This document shows positions 41,174 to 55,194 of a stretch of DNA of 64,000 bases, piece by piece. A program made the position numbers and the translations under genes. The notes beneath the pieces are model-generated. The model was not told the DNA's origin. It was given only the letters and a program-made list of their open reading frames with translations, and ran no database searches. How positions within the stretch are numbered: position 1 is the first letter of the stretch; each line of letters begins with the position of its first letter. Origin of the DNA: Lingula anatina (taxonomy: Eukaryota > Brachiopoda > Lingulata > Lingulida > Lingulidae); assembly GCF_001039355.2 (NCBI RefSeq), contig NW_019773737.1, positions 188,397 through 252,396 on the forward strand. The letters run 5' to 3'.

Positions 41174-42013
41174 TATCCCTCACTTGATATTCGCCTTGGG
41201 TTCTATATTAAACCGATCATTATGTTCTTACCATGTTCTCAGTTGCTTTCCAGAGCAGCCATTTATTTTCAACTGACTTTGAATTCGCCTTGGACTATTC
41301 TTTTTTAATTGTTGGCATACTTGAACCCTTACTTATTGCATCAGATGCACGTTTTCTTTAAACTAAGTGAAAATGTGAACAAATACCAATAGCATACACT
41401 GTATGTATATGTATGGTGATTGCTTCAGTCTCAAGTTAACACTTAAAACCAAAAGACAAGTACTATCATACAGTGTGAGAAGGCCAGGAGCAGACACGTA
41501 CCTTGTAACAAAGTTCAAGTGGAAGGGGGGGGGGGGTAACCATTCAGAAATTAATAACGACGACTGTGGGAAACTCCCTCGATGAAACCTACTCGCTTCC
41601 TGCACCCATGACCGACATGGTTGGAGTAACCCCCTCGTTACTTTGGCAACTACACCTATGATGGGTGTAAAAACAGGGATAAAACCAACATGGCACAGTG
41701 CGAGATAGAATAAAGACATTACACATCTTAACTGTGCTTGCAAACCCCAAACGGGGTGGACTTTTATACACAATGGAGGGAAATATGAGCTGGAAATTTG
41801 CCCAAGTTCCCTGCTAATATTACTGCCTACATCCGCTCGTTACCGCTCAATTCTGTTATGTTGATGAAACATTTTGTGCGACATTATAACATTAGAAGGC
41901 CACATATGACCCGCATACAGACTCATGTATCTGAGCTTAGTCGTTCTTTTTTTGCATTCATGATTCTTCGTTGAATATATCAATCGCAGTTTTCCGTGTT
42001 AGGTGAACCAAAT
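41174..42013. other. Spacer, no gene recognised
   Basis: A frame of about 136 codons on the minus strand (41363-41773) has no recognisable motif and is judged chance. Confidence 0.5.
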
Positions 42014-42345
42014 GTGCTTGCAGACGACAAATCCGTCAGCTAGCAGACGACAATGTTTGAAGGTCTCATAAAACTCAGTAGCTTTGATTGTGACCGTGTT
42101 TTTGTTAATTTCTTATTCATTGAAATTGTCCGATGTCGAAAAACTTATCTTACGTTAAATTCAATGCCCTCAAACGTGTTTGCAGACAACCAGTCTGTCA
42201 TCAAGCAGACGACAATGTAAGAATTTCTCAAAAAACTAAACGGCTTTGATTGTGACCGTGCTTTCGCTACTTTATTTTTCATTGAAATTGTCCCATGTCT
42301 AAAAAGCTTACCTTGCGTTTAATGCAATGCCATCAAACGTGTTCC
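42014..42345 (+). repeat. Tandem repeat, two units of about 162 bp plus a partial
   Basis: Units start at 42014 (GTGCTTGCAGACGAC), 42176 (GTGTTTGCAGACAAC) and 42339 (GTGTTCC, truncated). Shared blocks include TTTGATTGTGACCGTG and CATTGAAATTGTCC. Units differ at many positions, so the array is old. Confidence 0.85.
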
Positions 42346-42689
42346 TCTGATCGTTTTCTGAATATCATCCGACAAAGAACCGCCATACTGAAGCAAACTA
42401 CATACAAGGTTATGAATTTATGCAGCTGCAGGAAAAAACATCCCTTATGCCATTATGCGTTATTGCAACGCTGTAAAAATAAGATGTAGGTCTATAAATT
42501 GGCTTCACTTTCAAACTGGGATGTGTCTTTTTTAATTCGTCCCTTCTAGCTTTTAGCATATTTGAACAGCATGTAGTAAAATCCATAGTGAATTATTTAA
42601 ATTCTAGGACAACTGTCAAAGATGGAGTGAGAGAAAATTCTCTGGAAGAGGGAGCTGACATGCCATTCATTTCTGACATGTTATTCCTC

Positions 42690-42900
42690 TAGCAGACGAC
42701 AATATTTGCCGCCGTAGCAATGATGGTGACAAATATTCTACAATCACAAGCTCTGCAGTGGGTTAATGCCGCGGTAGCTTCATGCGACCCGTACAAGGTA
42801 ACATTGCAAAAAAATAGCAGACGACAGATTTAAACGGAATGCAGACAAGCAGACGACAGTATCAAAGCTAGTCGACGACATTGAATGCATCAAGGTGCGT
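42690..42900 (+). repeat. GCAGACGAC-motif cluster downstream of the 162-bp tandem
   Basis: GCAGACGAC recurs near 42694, 42824 and 42850 with a variant TCGACGAC near 42873. It is probably part of the same element as 42014-42345. Confidence 0.6.
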
Positions 42901-43098
42901 CCATGGAAAACCTCACATTTCATCTAATATCTCTGAACCTCTATATGAAATGATTCAAGAGCGACTTAAATGATTGGTGATAACGCGATCGATTAATTTT
43001 TAGCCCATCTCTAACTGGGTGCTTTTCCTGAGGCGTTAATTTAGAAGCCATGACGTAAGCTACTGTGCCCTAAAATTAAAACAAGGTTCGACGGCGAT

Positions 43099-43100
<2 letters not shown>

Positions 43101-43156
<56 letters not shown>

Positions 43157-43265
43157 CTTTATTTAAAAAAGGTAAAACATGTTAAGTGTATACACATATC
43201 TTACACATGCTCCCCTGACATACTTTGCACCCGAGACTAAACCAACCAACAGAAGAACCAAATTA
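43101..43265 (-). mobile_element. (AAT)n array with possible LINE 3' tail, minus strand
   Basis: About 54 bp of AAT repeats. Read on the minus strand they follow AAATAAAGTTT, a common layout for the 3' end of CR1/L2-like LINEs. No reverse transcriptase residues could be read, so only the simple repeat is certain. Confidence 0.4.
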
Positions 43266-45847
43266 CAGACTCGTCACACGATTAAATTCTAAAGTTGATT
43301 AGAGTCTGGCAAACAAGCCCTTGTGGCTATTTACCGAGTGGCAATTGACCTTAATCATCGTAATTGGAGGAACAAAGACCACAGTGGCTTTTGGTCTTAG
43401 TCAGCTTTTGTTACTCGTAATTTCCGAAGACAGTTCCAGTAGAAAGTTTTAGACTAAATTTTGGTCTATCTCAACTCAGAGTGAATGGACAGCAGTTCAG
43501 ATAAATGGAGCGAATATTGACGTAAAACACTGACCATGTCTTTCTTGTTATAAAGCAGGACTACCAGTGGACTGACTTGACTTAAGTCAAAGTAGACTAA
43601 CAGTATGGTCTTAAGGCTATAAGAATAACGTTAAGTCAACCAATATTGACCTAAATCACCTATTTCATTTTATTTATCCAATTTCATTTAATCTTTTTAA
43701 ACCTGCGTGTTTAAGCGTGTATATGATCAGGTATGTGTCTGAAACAGGCCCCAGATATGTTCACCAAAAGCATGAAAATTCTAAAGAGGATTGCTCTCCA
43801 GTAATCTCTGAAGCACGAGATTTATCTTGTGGATCGTGACAGAGCGAGTTTCTAATCTAAAAATTCATCACAAGGTTCTGGTTAAAGTTATTTTGAAAAA
43901 CAAGCAAACAAACAAACAAAAATACACTCCAACAGTACACTTAACATCTCCATATGCTCGTCTACAATCAACAAACAGCGTGGTTTCGGCGGTCATTATT
44001 ATCTGGTATTCAATGTGATTACCGGTGTAACGTTTTAACCCTATAAAAATCGACCACAGGTCAAAATCGATTTTATAATTTTCTGCGAGTCGATAGAAAT
44101 CTCTGTAATAGGGATGTGTCTTTCTGCCACTGCCATCAAACCTATACTGGTATTATCGGTGAGCAGTCACCCTGGGATAATTGATTATAAGTCGAAAATC
44201 GATATATTCTATTTAGACTATGATCTGATATCAATTTGTTCGGCAGATCGGGCCTTGCATATCGGTATCAGAGAATATGTCTCCGTTCGACGGGTGACCT
44301 TTTTGCACAGATATCATTTTGAGGATGTGTTTGAGGATCGCCAGTGAGGATGCTAGGAGCGTTATGTATTCTGCCGATGCTGCTCTTTTACAGTTGAGCT
44401 GGTGAACGAAAAAAATCTGCTTATAGACTTTAATTTTTCCGCAATCAATTAATTTTCTTGGTCCTTCTGTCCTTTCGTTTATTTACCTATTTACTTTAAT
44501 TTATTCGTTTAATTCATTCACAAGTACCAAGACCTATATGTTTAAGTCAGCATTGCCCAAAAAACCTAAGAATTAGTAAAAAAAAAAGCGTTATGATTTC
44601 TTTAGATTTCAAATGACCTTGAACTATCTTGCGACTAAAACAATGCTGGAAAACACCAGAACAGACGCGGTGAATCTTTTTCATGATTCGATGAACACAG
44701 TTTTCTTTTTGCTATAAATGCAGAAGAGAATCACCTTAAGAATGATCTTGCTAACGTCAGTGATGCATCATTTACATTGGTCTATTTTTATCTGAAAACA
44801 TTTGACTGTTCAAGGAAACACTTTAAAATCTTTTATGAAGACCCAAGGGGAACGGAAAGCCGAATGGTTTTAGGGTAAAAAAGCATTTCTCGGGCTTTCT
44901 GCCTTGTCGTTATCTTATAAAAGGCAGTTAAATATCTTTTTATAGCAAAAGTTATTAAGCGTTCACAAAGACATTTGCTTTAATTTGAAGGTAATCCAAT
45001 GTTACAAGAAGCACTGCTGGGTTTAGAAAAAAAAAGACGTACTTACCCGGTACGGTCATTGCCTTATTGCCTTTTTTCAATAGGGTCTCTTAAAATGATT
45101 CTTAACCACGAGCCTGTTACTTTGTTCACATGGATTTTAATCTCTTTTTGATGACATGGCAATGAAGAAAGAGAGATTGATGCGTCTGGCAATACAGCGT
45201 CCCTAGGATCAATGACTGCCATTATTTCAAGGTCGCTTTTTAAGTAAGATTTAAGAGTCTCCACAGAGGAATTGCAACCTTTGTGGGTAGCCATTTAAGA
45301 GAGACATTGATATGGTATCCGGGAAACACGTCTGTGGTTCATGTTTTGCTGCCATTCTATGTAAGGTTGCTTGACTGTATATCAAAGCAAAATATTCAGT
45401 GTTGGAATACTTGAATGATAAGGAGCACACGAAGCTTTCGCAAAACAAGGTCAAAAGACACATTTTCTGGCATTATTCTTCTGTGATGGTCACTTATTCT
45501 GGCATCATTGTCATGCACTCTAGGGCAATGAACAATTCACTTAAATAAGGTAATTTTCCAAAATAATAATTAGAAGAAAAAGATACATGATAACAATGCC
45601 AATAACTACCAAACAGCTGTCTAAAATCAAATTCAAGAGACGTAATTTTTGTAAATTTATCCCTCTTTTCTTGCTTTACACGCGCCTTAACGTGATAATA
45701 TACATTTAACCTTCGTTAAAAAAATTAACACCTGTCAAAATATCCCCTTAGTAACCATTTGATTTCAAGGTAACCGTGCCTGATATCTTAACACCGTCAT
45801 TGCCACCTTATGCTGACACGAGTCAACCACCTGCGCAGAGACAAATA
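43266..45847. other. Spacer, no gene recognised
   Basis: Includes a 76-codon minus-strand ATG frame (45064-45294) with a GTAAGT donor shortly beyond its stop, but nothing that identifies a protein. Confidence 0.5.
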
Positions 45848-46061
45848 CCCCATTTCCATAGATTTTTAGATCGATCTATCCCTGTGGGGAGTCTCACTAG
45901 ATTACTATCAGCTTGGCCGGCTTAAATGTCCGTCCCGCCTACTACAAGCTGTATGGGGGTAATTAACTTTCGTGTCCGCCCGGCTGACAGCTATTTAGCG
46001 TGAACCCCCAGGGAGTTAGGTCGATCTAAAGTAGATCGATCTAATCTCTGGAAATAGAGTC
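45848..46061. mobile_element. Palindromic MITE, type 2 (214 bp)
   Basis: Same orientation and length as the copy at 3718. It has TAGATCGATCTATCCC near the left end and AGTAGATCGATCTAATC near the right. A type 4 element starts only 22 bases downstream. Confidence 0.85.
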
Positions 46062-46083
46062 TATGACACCACCGTTAGCCATA

Positions 46084-46263
46084 GAGCACATTCAGAAGAC
46101 TGGACTAACAGAACCACCGATCAAATATGGCCGACTCACTTGAATGCTTCTTGCGTGATTCCTCCCGGGAATCTTTTCAGTGTCTTATAGGGTATTAAGC
46201 GGCAAACTTTTTAGTGGCTCGTCAGATTTGATCCGCAGATCTGTTAGTCCTCTGTTCTGAATC
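46084..46263. mobile_element. Palindromic MITE, type 4 (about 180 bp), degenerate
   Basis: The left end GAGCACATTCAGAAGACTGG and the right arm GTTAGTCCTCTGTTCTGAAT match type 4, but the right tip is trimmed. ATA flanks both sides. It lies 22 bases from a type 2 copy. Confidence 0.7.
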
Positions 46264-47349
46264 ATAAAGTTTCATATATGTGGGCATATGTTATTGAATT
46301 TAGTACTAGTTACAACAAAAATCATCCACTGTATCCCATTTATAAGAGCATAATTACATGTATATCGAGGTGCAGCCGAGTAGTAAATGACTTATCCCAC
46401 GACTGGCGCTTCGGAGAATGGGATGAACGCTCCGAACGGACATTGCCATCTGTGATGCTGATAATACGATGTTCAAATTAATTCATCATAATGATATAAG
46501 ACTCCTCTCTCGTTGTTCTTCACAGATGACTTTTACCAAAACTAGTCCGGGGTATATTTTTAGATTCTACAACGTACTTAATTAAGCACCCAGAAGCACC
46601 TAATTAATAACCGAAAGACAGTTTCCTCTACGAAATTAATGCACCATACACACGTCCACTATCACTGTATCAGTGCTTCAGAACTTGACAAGCTTCTACG
46701 TACGTTAGATATCTCTCTGTCTCAAAACGGGGACAGATACAAGATTCATTTCATTACATTAAGCAATGAGGCTTCTTATTCGCTCGAGTGCTAAAATAAA
46801 TGAAAGGCGATCTAACAAAAGGTCTTTAAATAAGTATTAAAGAGATTTGGAAGAAATGATAGTCGTATTAACTTGACAGTATATAAATGTTAATCTTACT
46901 TAAGTACATATACATGTACTTCACGGGCAAGATTAAAATCCATGCAGATTTCAAAACCATCTAGGCGAGATTGAAATGTCAATAGGCTCCAAACCGTAGA
47001 TTTTATTACTAAAATGGCTTTATTGGGGATGTTATTTAGTTATCTATAATTAAAAATGGTTTGTGGCCGGGGATTTCTGGCCTAAGCGGACCTAGGATGA
47101 TTTGCAACCCGTCTAGACAAAAAATTAAAATTTCAGTCTCGCCTAGGCGGATTTAACATCTGACTGAATTTCAATCTTGCCTTAGTCATTTATCCCAATA
47201 ATTTACTTCTGTTAGGGGGCCTCTCCCCACCTAACCCCCACCCCAATTTATCAACCACATCGGTCAAAAATGTAAGAAGCCTGAAGGCTAAGCGAAAAAA
47301 GGACACGACGCTAAAAATATATTTTCTGCAAAAGTACTGCTACCCACTC

Positions 47350-47355
47350 CGCGCG

Positions 47356-47419
<64 letters not shown>
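47350..47419. repeat. (CG)n-(CA)n compound microsatellite
   Basis: A CGCGCG block running into CA repeats. The alternating purine-pyrimidine tract is Z-DNA-prone. Confidence 0.9.
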
Positions 47420-47420
<1 letters not shown>

Positions 47421-48101
47421 TTCCTTCATGTCAGTGTACCCCCCCCCCAAAAAAAAAAAATAAATAAAATATAATGAAACACTATTTCATGTCCGTGTAG
47501 TAGCGCCTATCATTAATGCACGTCTTGCGTCAATATGGCAACCTATTGGAACCAAGCTGGGTTGCTTATTCAATACGTCTTACAATTCTTGAATCGCTGC
47601 TCGTATCTCTGTCAGATCATATGAGCTATAACATCAGTATTCGTCGATAACTTTCAGGAATAGATTAACTTCCCTATAAGGACGCTAATACACACAGACA
47701 ATTAAAGCTGATAGACTGGTATAATCGGAATTAATCCAATTGACGTCATCAGGCAGTCTAGGTAGGTAGAGAGAGGAGAGAGAGAATTTTGGGGACGAAC
47801 ATAATATTTCATGGAAGAAGCATTTCCAATTCCATTTACTGTAAGTTTTTATAACGCTCTGCTCCTTTGTTCCCTTTGTTTCAATGTCGAGGTTGTCGTT
47901 TGAAGCCATCTTTGCCGGCGGAACATGAGACAGTGACAACAATTATCTAATAATGCTAATAGAACCTTATGCTAGGCTTTTAGCTATAATGAGGAGGAGC
48001 ATCTCTAACAGAATAAACTAATTAATCTTTAACATTCAGGTCCCTAATGACGTGACACGGTGATCATGGAGCGTATTTTGTTCCATATAACACGACAGGC
48101 A

Positions 48102-48128
48102 AAAAACAAAAAAAAAAAAAAAAAAAAA
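48102..48128. repeat. Poly(A) tract
   Basis: AAACAAAAA followed by a near-pure A run; no element body recognised upstream. Confidence 0.8.
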
Positions 48129-48444
48129 GGGCCACAAAAAAGGTGACATTTTTGTCCAGTAAGCGACGTACTCATTTGTGTTATATTTGCAAGACGGTAT
48201 TGTGTGACCTCTTTAAATACTGTGGCTTTCTTCCCATATTAGACGGCACTTCTATATCAAAAAGCAGTGAAAATAATAGAGCATGACGTAATTATGCAAA
48301 TATTACACAGAATATATGCGTTACTACATGACGTGACTCAAATCTTCACTTTTTGTAGAGTGTCCCAATGGAACGAATCGCCACAGCTGTTGCCGGTGTT
48401 AGTGAGCGTGTGGAAGGTGTGTGCGCTTGCCTCCATTGAATACA

Positions 48445-48595
48445 TGCGTGTGTGTGAGCGCGTGTGCGTGTACCTGAACGTGTGTGTATGTGTACGTGTG
48501 TGAGTGCGCCAGTGAAGGTGTACGCGGTGATACTCAGAACGTAAATATATATGTGTGGGTGTGTGCGTGCGTGCGTGCGTGCGTGCGTGCGTCTC
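48445..48595. repeat. Imperfect (GT)n with (GTGC)n block
   Basis: Degenerate GT repeats, then seven GTGC/GCGT units near 48563-48591. Confidence 0.8.
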
Positions 48596-49116
48596 TGCGT
48601 GTTTGGTGTCTTTTAATTTGTGCGTGTGTGAACGCCCGTGCACTGATACTGATCTAAGATACAGTTTTGGACCCAAACCGGGAGATCAGGCGTGGATGAT
48701 GCATCCATTCATACCAAAACTGGACGCCAAGAAAGCTTTAACCCAAGCAACAATGGCCTTTTAAAAAAACAGTCCCAGATGTAGCGGGTGTAAACATGCA
48801 ATTACACGACTGACGTAATCCTGCCTATTGTGCCTTTGAGTACGCACCTGCAGTAAGATAATTATATTCCGTATTTTCAAAAGCACCTGGTTACCCTTTT
48901 CAGTTGTTTAGTTTTTTCTATTTCCATGTGTTATCTAAGCAGAGCCGGATAAAAGCCTGTCAAGCTCAGGTGTCACGCCTCTTTGACGTGCTTTTAGCGT
49001 TAATAGGTTAAAACATCGCTGAAAATATGCAACAATTAAACTATATTACTGAAGTGCCCAGGTGGTCTTGGGTTTTTTCCTCATTTTTTTCGGTTCTTGT
49101 GAAATATGCATAGATG

Positions 49117-49118
<2 letters not shown>

Positions 49119-49164
<46 letters not shown>
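49119..49164. repeat. (GT)n microsatellite
   Basis: Pure GT array followed by GCGCGC and a shorter GT block. Confidence 0.95.
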
Positions 49165-49165
<1 letters not shown>

Positions 49166-50017
49166 GGTGCATGCGCGCGCCTGTGTGAGTGTACGCGTGT
49201 GTGTGTGTTTGTGTGCGAAATACGACTTATAATGACGTCACGGTGACGTCATGTTGTAGTCATATACTATACAAAAGCGTGAAGGTCGTCAAGCAAACAT
49301 CACTCTATATCTAAAGTGCGTGCTTAAGCTCTTGACTAGAGCAAATTGTTGTGATAAATACCGACATGAAACTATTTGTATTTGCACTACAAATTTGGGA
49401 CGTGCATATTTGCTCCTATACAAACCTCTAAGTGGGCCAAATTGGTTTTCTATCAATATGTGCGCATGTATGTACTAATGCTAAATTATGCCCGTACGTT
49501 AATATGTGTGTAAATTTTTGGATATGAATATGTGGGTACACAGCACTTTACTATAGTCGGTCGTGGAAGCGGACGAATGACCTTGATCTCTTCATGCATT
49601 TAGCCAGCTTTTCATTCATTCATTCATTTATTTATTCACCCGAAACTGAATTCAGTACATTACCCTAAGTCTCTTTTCATCCCTACAGAATGAATAGCAT
49701 GGTTGGTGTGTATAGTTGTACAACAAATGCACATGCCCTACGTGGATGATAGAAAGATACAAAAACAAATTATCATGTCCAGAAAATTGACAATTGCCCG
49801 CATGTTCAATTATGCATGTTCTGCTGATACAAACTGAATTATAATTCGAGGCTTTGTCATATTTATAGGCCAGGCTATTAACAATGTAATAAAATATCAA
49901 GCTCGTTGTGACTGCATGGTAAATTTTGTCCTACCACTGATTAGGTACACAACGATTTTGCCTACCGCAGAGCATGTGTTTGATAAATACCTTTTGCATG
50001 ATCCTGAAACCAGCCCA

Positions 50018-50060
50018 TGGGTGGGGGTGGGGTGGGGGGTGGGGGAGGGGGGGGGGGGCT
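50018..50060 (+). repeat. G-tract cluster (quadruplex-capable)
   Basis: Multiple G runs of four to ten bases with single T or A spacers. Confidence 0.8.
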
Positions 50061-51207
50061 CCATTTTGAATCCCATTTTGAATACAAGGGTTTGTCCGGC
50101 CCATAATTATTACATCGCCCATACGCCATATTTTAATAAGGATATAGAGCTATATAAAATGTACAATACTTCACTGTTTCTATTTTACAACCTGAGGTTA
50201 GAAATTTTGGAGTCTTATTTATACAAAGCATACACCAAGACGTCACCTATTTTCCTTAATTCTTTTTAAAGGAATGTAACATAAGATGCCTAAAGTACCA
50301 GACATGCCCCCCCCCCCAACACACACACACATAACAAATGCTCACGACTGTCCACCACTGTTTCTATTTAAAAGAACACCAGTACCTATTGGAATAGGCC
50401 TGTCGTCGTTTTCAATATTTATTTTATGTCATCTCTGCCTAGCTTCACCTTGTATGATGCGTTAGGGAATAAACCTTAAGTAAAAAATATTTTCAATTTC
50501 CACACAATTGCTCAATTACCTTAGTAGGTGCTTTCTTTCTTTCCGGATCTCTTCTTCGGTGTGACACGAACTTTGGCTGATAATTCCCGGTATAACTACA
50601 GCTAAATGTAGAATACCTATGAAATATGACACTTTATTGTGGGGACCTTTGATAAAGGAGTCCATTTACCAATATCTAATAGGAAACAAGCAGGTTAAGT
50701 CTGTGTAATAAAGTAAGTTAATTTAAGACAAAATGATAAGGTCGCACTGAAACAGCGCGCGTTCGGGGGATTAATGGCCAGAGAAACAAGATTCGCCAAA
50801 GAGGATTATGGCTCCAGGGTAATGGTAATCTTTCTAAGAAACGACAGACCACATTTCATATAAATTTTCATGTTAACGGATAGTTAAACTACGGCATCAC
50901 GATCCTATAACGATCCTGAAATTGATGGATGAAACGTCGATAAGTCATCTAGTTTCCAGTGGCTTTTTCATACACGTTCGGACATTCTCTCCGCTCGGTT
51001 CAAGGTACCGGTGCATGCGTCCGCGTGTATCGAGCAACAGGATCTATACTAGGCATAGGAACAGGATTTGTATATGTACATGAATATGTCTTTACTTTAG
51101 TGGTAAGACTGGTCCTAAACCAGTTGCTTAGGGAGAAAAGAAGAGTACTTTTTCCACATCATTTTTCTATTTATTATCACCTAGCTGACTGTACAAAACA
51201 CACATTT

Positions 51208-51226
51208 TAGGGTTTTTTTTTTTTTT

Positions 51227-51274
<48 letters not shown>
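51208..51274. repeat. Poly(T) tract
   Basis: About 66 T with one G, so a possible minus-strand poly(A) tail. No retroelement or processed gene copy is recognisable next to it. Confidence 0.9.
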
Positions 51275-51279
<5 letters not shown>

Positions 51280-53183
51280 AGAAGAGGCTAAATGCTTTTA
51301 TCTGAATCCACCTTTCGTATATGCGTAGGCTTATTCCTTTAGTGCATTAAACTGAAACACGAGTTCTCATTCAAACAATACTGATTTCTGGACAAGTTAA
51401 AAAATCCGTTTGAACATTATATTTGATAGATTCAAACACTAAATAAAGAACACAAAACCAATCAAACACACCATTTGTGAGCCGTCATCCATCTTCAGGA
51501 ACCCCTTTGAAGTAATGACACACGAATTGACTTGGTAATGGAAACCGATATTTCGTACCCAAAATCAAAGACAAAACGTTTGAATCCTCTCCCCCAGTCC
51601 TGATTGCCTGGAATGTAATTTAAACTCTTTTACCTTTTAACTTTTTATTGTAGTGCTTCAATTTTTTTTTTACCAAATCTGGTCAACAACTAGCAGTAGA
51701 CCCGTTTTTGTCACGGAATTTTTGTCAGCAGTCTATTTTCTTCAAAGTTACCTAGCCTACATTTAACTTAAAAATTTATTTTGAAATCATGGCATCAGAT
51801 CACTTATAGCGTTTTTGCTGTAATATGCATTCAAATAAAGGAACGGGAATCTACTGGCACCCGTGACACCAATACCCGGATGATTGTAAATACCCGGATG
51901 ATAACTCCCCGTTTTTCCAGTTAACCCCTGCTGTGACCAAAATCTGGATAAACTGACAACAAATGTCAAGAAATTACAATTTTATTCATATAAGGCCCCA
52001 GGGAGTGATGTTTCGCTTTAACACACCCCCCCCACCCCCTTGGCAACGACAGTCTCGGTCTCGGTCCCATCCGGTTTTAAAACGAGTGAACGCTATGTCT
52101 AATATTCTCCGGTCTAATACTCAATTAACCCCTGCCGCAAAACAGATCGAATGAAAAACACGTGGGAAATAAAACCTCTTCAAGAATAGCAACTGGTCAA
52201 AGAGATGCTAGCATTCAATCATCACTCGTGCTAGTGTTCAAAGAACGAGCGTCTTTCAGAATTAATGCATGTCATTAATACGAACCAGTTCACAGACTGT
52301 CCACATGATCAAACTAATTACAAGAGGCTCAGCTAGAAAAGGCTTCTCTTGATATCCGGACGATACCCGGATGTGACATAGACGGACCCAGAGGGGGGCG
52401 GGGCACATTTAACATACCAAATTTTAACTTGTCATTGGCACAACCAGTTGGGAACGACAAAAAAGTGTGTCGCTTCGATTGAAATTTATGTCTAGATATT
52501 TTAATTGACTCCTGTATGAAAAAGTTACATGGTTTGGGGGGAGGGGAGAGTTAAATTAAGGATAGTCACGTGTTCACTGAGGCCCCGCCCCCTATATCTG
52601 CATTTGTATGTGAATCATCCCACCCCCCGCCTTACATCTTGTCAATAAAAATCTACAGATGACGCATTCTGAAGCCAGATAATTATGTTTCGTAGGTGAA
52701 TGCTTTAACTGTGGGAAGTGGTCAGGAAAAGCTCAGATGAAAGACGCTTTACTGAAATTTTACCTGCAGCCTGGGTCAAACCATTTTGGCGCCTATTTCA
52801 CCGGTATATAATATTGATCTAACCTGACTCAACAAAGTTCAGGTGGTCTCAAAAGTAGGTCTCAACTCATAACTTCCCATATACATCATCATATCATGTC
52901 ATATGTTGTAAAACAAGGTTAGGCAAAATTAAAACTGCTTAAGACCTGGGCCGAGAAATTAGCACTTCGCGTGCGAACTCGCACACAATAATTATGGTGC
53001 ATTAACAACGGTCATTGACTTCTAGCACTACTTGAAATTTTGCTTCACAGGGCACCAGTAAAAAATATATATATATATATTTCTAGAAAAGAAAAACAGT
53101 AAGCAATATTGAAACAGACACGTATAAATGTCCTTCCATTACTGGACTTTTGCAATAATCCACACAACTGTGGGGATGAGAAA

Positions 53184-53220
53184 GGGGGTGGGGGGTGGGG
53201 GGGGGGGAGGGGGGGGGGAG
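53184..53220 (+). repeat. G-tract cluster (quadruplex-capable)
   Basis: G runs of five to nine bases with T or A spacers. Confidence 0.8.
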
Positions 53221-55151
53221 CCTTCACGATCCCCCTTCAAACCAAGTCAACGCGTCAGGCATATGGAGCCCATTATTGTGACTCCTGCGTGCGCAAATCA
53301 GCAGCTTGCTCCAGCTTAACGCTGATACGTAACATATAGATTAATGATACGTAACATAAAGACTAATGGTATTATTCCAACTATTACAGAAATACTTGAA
53401 AACTACAAATTCCTACCGGATATGTATAGTGCCTGTTATCTTCGGACCACGTACACACATAGCGGTGTTGGAAGCCAATTTTGGGAGTTGAAAGCGGTGT
53501 ACAATTTAGAAAAAATAGCAACGGACGGGGAAAGATGACAGATATTTTGAAGTACATGTACAGCGCCATACTGGTAGGTCGACTGTGGACTAGGACTTCG
53601 ACGTAACGTTTAATTACTTATTAACAGTATCCGTCTGTCTTAAAGGAGTAACACGACCTCTTACCCCCACCCCTCCCCCTACAGGTGTGGTTAAAAAGTG
53701 GGGGTGGGCAGATAAGTTTACCCCCCTTCCTCCCTCCCCCTCCCCGACTCCTACGCATATGAGTCATTTCTGTTATTCCCATCATGCCTTCTGGTTTCTG
53801 TGAGTATTGTCATCCATCCTGCAGTAAATTACCTCGAGGCTATTGTGTTTAAATATGGAATCAACTATTCAGGAGGCATTTTAATTAAAAAAAGCGAAAG
53901 GGGGGAATTATGCGATATTATAGGATAAAGATAGAGAACGCAATTGTGATGAAAATGCGGTGAAAGTCAAGCATTCTTTGTGAGGGAGAAAGCGCAGATA
54001 TTATTCATTGTTATTAGATTCTTTTCTTGATACGAGCACCTTTTGATAATATGGCTATGATCTAAAAATACGATATAAAGAGAGAGCATATTTATAGATG
54101 TAGAATTATAGATATACTTATGAAGAGAAAAGGGAAAATGTCAGTGTCAGCGTGTTGACTATGTGGTTGTCCTAGCAATTCTGATTCTTTTTATCGCTTC
54201 TCGTGTTTTTATGTTCAGTTTTTATTAAAAAGGTCTGAATAATCCGTGTAAAAGCGGAGAACAAATTTTGCCAATGGGCTATTGCAAGGTTCAAATAATT
54301 ATTTTCATTATAGAGGGTGACCTTCCTTTCACATAATACCTCTCTTCAATCATTATCATCATTATCGTTTTAATTTGAAGTCAGCCCCTTGGGCTTAAGT
54401 AACACACTGACAGGGGATATGAGCACTATGTTTGAATCTGTGTCGACTACACGTATCTAACATAGTTTTCTTGCCAAATGGTAAAGCTAGGTAAATTTTA
54501 AAGCACTGAGTACCTGAAACATGCTTTTATGTTAGCCCGTATATTCCTTCCCATTCTGTAGGAGAATAGGCTTTCTTTCCAGAACATTGTGCTGTCAGAC
54601 AAAAAAATCGGATCTGTCACATTCGTGCAGCATCTGCCATCGACGCCCTTTCACAGTCCACCTTCATTTTTTGCTAATTTGTAATTGGAGCTATCTTAAC
54701 ATTGCGCCAGCAGCAGTCCAAATGTCAGTGGCAAGTATAAAAAGATCGAAAGGCGATATCACGAACGCTCACTGTCAAGTGTCATGTACATCTGCGGCTC
54801 TACTCCCCCACACTTGATCTGCGCTGGAACCACGCGCGCTCTTATTTCAATTGTCCGTTTCCTCATTTCTAAGAACGCAGCGTGTTCAACGATGATAGGT
54901 CTTATTTACTTAATACGATATTATTATAGGAGTGATGTTCAATATGAATCAAGCTACCTTCGATGTACATGTAAAAGTCTATGTTTTATGGCCTGCTATT
55001 CATCGACTAATACAGGGACTGTATTTCACATATTCGCTACATGTATCATACACGTTAACTATAGCGAGTCTAGGGTTTTACTGCGGTTAAATTGGAGAAC
55101 TCATGATTTTTCTCGGGATGTTTGGATGTCCGGCACGTTTTGAAAATGCTG

Positions 55152-55194
55152 AGGGGTGGGTGGGTGGGGTGGGGGTGGGGTGGAGGGGGGGGGG
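55152..55194 (+). repeat. G-tract cluster (quadruplex-capable)
   Basis: GGGTGGGTGGG pattern extending into longer G runs. Confidence 0.8.

Larger units (their letters stand above)
46264..51207. other. Spacer, microsatellites only
   Basis: CA/GT arrays, a poly(A) and G-tracts; no gene recognised. Confidence 0.5.

Noticed and set aside
41363-41773. 136-codon minus-strand frame
   Set aside because: Spans a G-run artefact and has no recognisable family feature.
42014-42345. CRISPR-like array
   Set aside because: Units are about 162 bp and diverged throughout, without short exact repeats and unique spacers; the genome is animal.
45064-45294. 76-codon minus-strand ATG frame with a nearby GTAAGT
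   Set aside because: The stop precedes the donor and no motif is recognisable; no partner exon seen.
51208-51274. Processed pseudogene tail on the minus strand
   Set aside because: No coding remnant or target duplication can be seen beside the poly(T).
54784-55143. 119-codon plus-strand frame
   Set aside because: The composition looks random and it has no motif or splice context.
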